64,000 nucleotides of DNA from the NCBI GenBank assembly GCA_031002005.1, contig CM061919.1, positions 228,158,739 through 228,222,738 of the forward strand, in the 5' to 3' direction. The notes under the pieces were generated by a model. The model did no database searches and was not told where the DNA came from. It saw nothing but the letters and a program-made list of their open reading frames with translations. Made by a program: the position numbers and the translations under genes. Origin of the DNA: Vandiemenella viatica. Its lineage: Eukaryota; Arthropoda; Insecta; Orthoptera; Morabidae. Shown here piece by piece: positions 61,171 to 64,000 of the stretch. Positions within the stretch are counted from its first letter, which is position 1; the number at the start of each line of letters is the position of its first letter.

Positions 61171-62460
61171 TATAAAAATAAGTAATAAAATAACTAAAGG
61201 AATTTTAAGCCCAAACTTGGAACATAAAATTGTACTTACTTCAAAATTAAAATCATTAAATTTGTAAAGTTTAATATTGAAATAAATGGAATTATACATG
61301 GAATAATACCACAATAACAGTCAAATACAATGATAACATTTTAAGGGTGAAAGTATGAATGCTTAAGTTGAAATTTTGGGGTGTAGCATAGATTAGAAAA
61401 AAGAATAGTTTTCAGATAGAAAGTATTAATGAGGGGCTTATCGAATTAAAATAGAAGTCTCAGTGGGAAGTAAAGTTTTATGATATAATGGAAATTTGCT
61501 GCTTTTCAACCATAGGTATTTTTCACTGCTAAACTATAGCTTATTTCAGAAAAAATATATGAAAAAAATGTTTAAAATATTTAATTCTATGACATATTAA
61601 AATTTGGTGAAGATCAGGCAATATTTAGGGAATAGGTACAGAATTTAGTTTTTTGTTACAATGACATGGTGTAGAAACTTCTAGAACAATCAAAGGTAAA
61701 GGCCGAAAGTGGCCTAGTTTGGCATGAACAAGTCCGTGTTGCTTCACAGTGTGTCATAAAGGAGGAGGCAGAAATGTGGTGCAAGACTAGTAAAAAGTGG
61801 GGAGTACAATGGTTGGCATCCATGTTCATTTGTCAGACAATGTTATTTTGTGTTAGCTTCAGCAATGTGAACTTCAATTTCAAGACATTTCTAAAGGACC
61901 ATTTAAATATTGTCATTCATCGGAACTTGTAACATCTGCACAAGTAGCCCCCGAGTTTAGCTTTAATAAGTGGTTAAAGATGTTAAATGTGTGAATGTCA
62001 CAGAAAGTAACCCACATCTTTCATTAAGGATAGAAGTGAATTTAGTTGCTTTTTAATTCTTTGTATTGGAGAAAATCCATATTTTACTGTCCACCATACA
62101 TTTTGGATCTGCCAAGGATTCTTCGTTAAAGCTGCCACCATACGACTGTCCCACTCGCCATATCTCGTCCAAATTTCTACACAGCACTGCACCACTATTC
62201 ACTGCAGTGGTGAAATTTCCATGTCCCTCAAAATACAACAATTGTCCATTAAACATACAGTCTTACTGCAAAAATTTTAACTCCGTATGATAACTGCAAA
62301 AACCTGTTGCAGCTATAAAACCATCCCCACAGTGCACAATCAAAATGGAACACTCTAATTAAAACTAATACTAAATGATACAATGATTGCATTTTACAGT
62401 GTTTCTGAATGCAATCCCTAGAGCTCACAATCAATGAATGTCATTGTTGCTGACACTTCA
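61171..62460. other. Between the transposon and PLE 2: no recognised gene
   Basis: AT-rich; short reading frames only. Confidence 0.35.
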
Positions 62461-62486
62461 AGTAACTCATCATAAATTACATTAAA

Positions 62487-62488
<2 letters not shown>

Positions 62489-62522
<34 letters not shown>
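62489..62522. repeat. (TA)n microsatellite
   Basis: About 16 uninterrupted TA units. Confidence 0.95.
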
Positions 62523-62526
<4 letters not shown>

Positions 62527-62781
62527 AAAGGAAACAAAGAAACTGCCACGAGGCACTGAAAATAAGATAGGATAGGGAAAAAATAAACAGTTACCCGTCA
62601 CTTACCACAGATGAAGGCAGGAGGGCGAGACACGTAAAAACACAAAAACAAAAGAATTACACAATATTTCGACCTAAGTCTTATTCATGTAGGAGGCGAG
62701 ACATATGGCAGGGGGAAAGATGTGGTCACATCCGAGCCCGCCACATGAATGAAGCACAGGCGGAAAATGCGTGGTAGTGGA

Positions 62782-62806
62782 AGAAGGGGGGGGGGGGGGG
62801 GGGGGA
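62782..62806 (+). repeat. Poly-G run
   Basis: A run of about 20 G between GGAAGAAGG and AAGGCTTG. Confidence 0.9.
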
Positions 62807-62902
62807 AGGCTTGACCAGCGATAAAAGTGAAACAAATCAATATAATCTCTGTGCAGCTTAGTTCAAAAAGTTATAATTGAAAATAAAGGGAGATAGAAGA
62901 AT

Positions 62903-63874
62903 TTAAAATATATATATATACAAAAAAAAAAAAAATAATAATAAAAAAATAATAATAATAATAAATAAATAAATAACCGACTGTAAAATGAAATGAGAGA
63001 TGGCAAGTGACAGGTTTAACAGTAGGTTTAGGCCAGGGGTGTGTCTGGTGTCAAGGATATGTTGATAGGCTAGTTCCCATCTGCGGAGTTCTGAAGGGGT
63101 GGTGGTATTTGGAAAAACTCTAATAGCTCTGACTGTGAAACAGGTGTTGAGGTTGTTTGAATTATGGAAGTTCGCATGAATTGCCACGGGATGGTCTGGG
63201 TTGGAAGTATAAACTGTTTGCCTGTGGCCATTCATTCTGTAGGAAAGTTGTTGAGTGGTGAGACCAATGTAAGAGGCAGTGCAGTGGATGCAGGTGAGTT
63301 GGTAAATAAGGTGAGTGGTAGCACATGTGGCATGTCCAATTATAGGGAAAGATTCGCCTGTGACAGGATTAGAGTAAGTAGTGGTGGCAGGGTGCATGCT
63401 TGCAAGTTTTACAGCGGGGTCTGTTACACGGGAAAGATCCCTGTGGAGGTCTAGGGGAGTCGGCAGGTAAATACTTGTGGACCAAGATGTTGTACAGATT
63501 GGGCGGTCTGCTGAAGCAAGTGCGGGGAGCAGTGGGTAGGATTTTGGGAAGGAGGAGACGCATTTCAGGGAAGGAACGTAAGAAATCATGCCCACGGCGG
63601 AGTATCTGGTTGACAGATTCCAGGCCAGGAAAGAACTGGGTGACAAGTGTTGGACCACGGTCAGCTTTAGGAGGTGCAGAACGAGGGTTGTGGGTGATGG
63701 CACGGGAAATTTGTTTTTCCACCAGATCATGGGGGTATTGGCGGGAAACAAGGGCTTGGGATAGTTTTTGGGAGTAACTGGAGATTGATTCATGATCAGA
63801 ACAGATGCGTCTGCCACGGATTGCAAGGCTGTATGGGAGGGAACGTTTAATGTGGAAGGGGTGACAACTGTCAA
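62903..63874 (-). pseudogene. PLE 2 nuclease ORF, frame-broken
   Basis: GIY-YIG part: THLIYQLTCIHCTASYIGLT with the conserved Arg/His in QLSYRMNGHR and a long C-terminal tail ending in low complexity. A second open frame (63722-63369) contains CNRPRCKTCKHAPCHHYL and AITHNPRSAPPKADRGPTLV, typical of PLE proteins just before the nuclease, so a frameshift near 63400-63450 separates them. Confidence 0.8.
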
Positions 63875-64000
63875 AGTGTAGGTATTGTTGTAAATTGGTC
63901 GGTTTAATGTGTACTGAGGTATGGAGGGTCCCCTGTCGTAGGGTGATATCTACGTCAAGGAAGGTGATACAGGTGTGGGAATATGACCATGTGAAATTGA

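Larger units (their letters stand above)
62585..64000 (-). mobile_element. Penelope-like retroelement (PLE 2), 3' part, runs off the window
   Basis: - strand ORF with RT thumb-like region and GIY-YIG nuclease; 3' end near 62590 with TCACTTACCACAGATGAAGG, shared with the old fragment at 17205-17470. It differs in sequence from PLE 1, so it is a second family. The RT lies right of 64000. Confidence 0.8.

Noticed and set aside
63164..63777. Reading frames on the + strand of 63164-63777
   Set aside because: They are antisense shadows of the PLE 2 ORF.

Overview
This window is insect nuclear DNA, probably from a large, repeat-rich genome. The best clue to lineage is a tRNA-derived SINE whose tail resembles SINEs I know from grasshoppers and other Polyneoptera. 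That lineage call is an inference from memory. There are no bacterial, organellar or CRISPR features.

One host gene runs through most of the window on the + strand: the 3' third of an ABCC1/MRP1-type multidrug-resistance ABC transporter. Eleven exons (5225-54776) with GT-AG junctions and compatible phases encode about 505 residues: most of the second transmembrane domain and all of the second nucleotide-binding domain, up to the stop codon TAA at 54774-54776. The 5' two thirds of the gene lie upstream of the window. Two introns are under 100 bp (76 and 81 bp), others are 5-11 kb, and the long ones are filled with transposons. A 3' UTR with several AATAAA signals follows.

Region by region: 236-4790 is a broken non-LTR retrotransposon (CR1-like, with an esterase ORF1) split by a DNA element with RSS-heptamer-like (Transib-type) ends. 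Intron 1 (5446-10516) holds old SINE pieces. Intron 3 has a Penelope-like element with a GIY-YIG nuclease, a 5S-rRNA-like stretch and a hammerhead-like motif (12550-14105). Intron 4 has a second, older LINE (18875-24545) dissected by a mariner, a SINE and a long inverted-repeat element. Intron 5 holds a pogo/Tigger relic, two mariner relics, a full SINE and two TTA-flanked MITEs. Intron 7 is largely one Helitron-like element (38648-42894) that itself contains a fold-back element, a hAT-type element and a MITE. Intron 9 has a second, nearly complete copy of the first LINE on the - strand (44461-48915), a degenerate tandem array (48950-50700), a palindromic element split by a small hammerhead-bearing insertion (51103-51985) and a tRNA-derived SINE. 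Downstream of the gene are a SINE, a Helitron-like 3' end, a Tc1/mariner-type transposon with an uninterrupted 336-residue transposase and perfect terminal repeats (59633-61168), and the 3' part of another Penelope-like element running off the right edge.

The only gene likely to serve the host is the transporter. The other coding sequences are transposon proteins, and nearly all are broken; the transposase at 59861-60871 is the exception.
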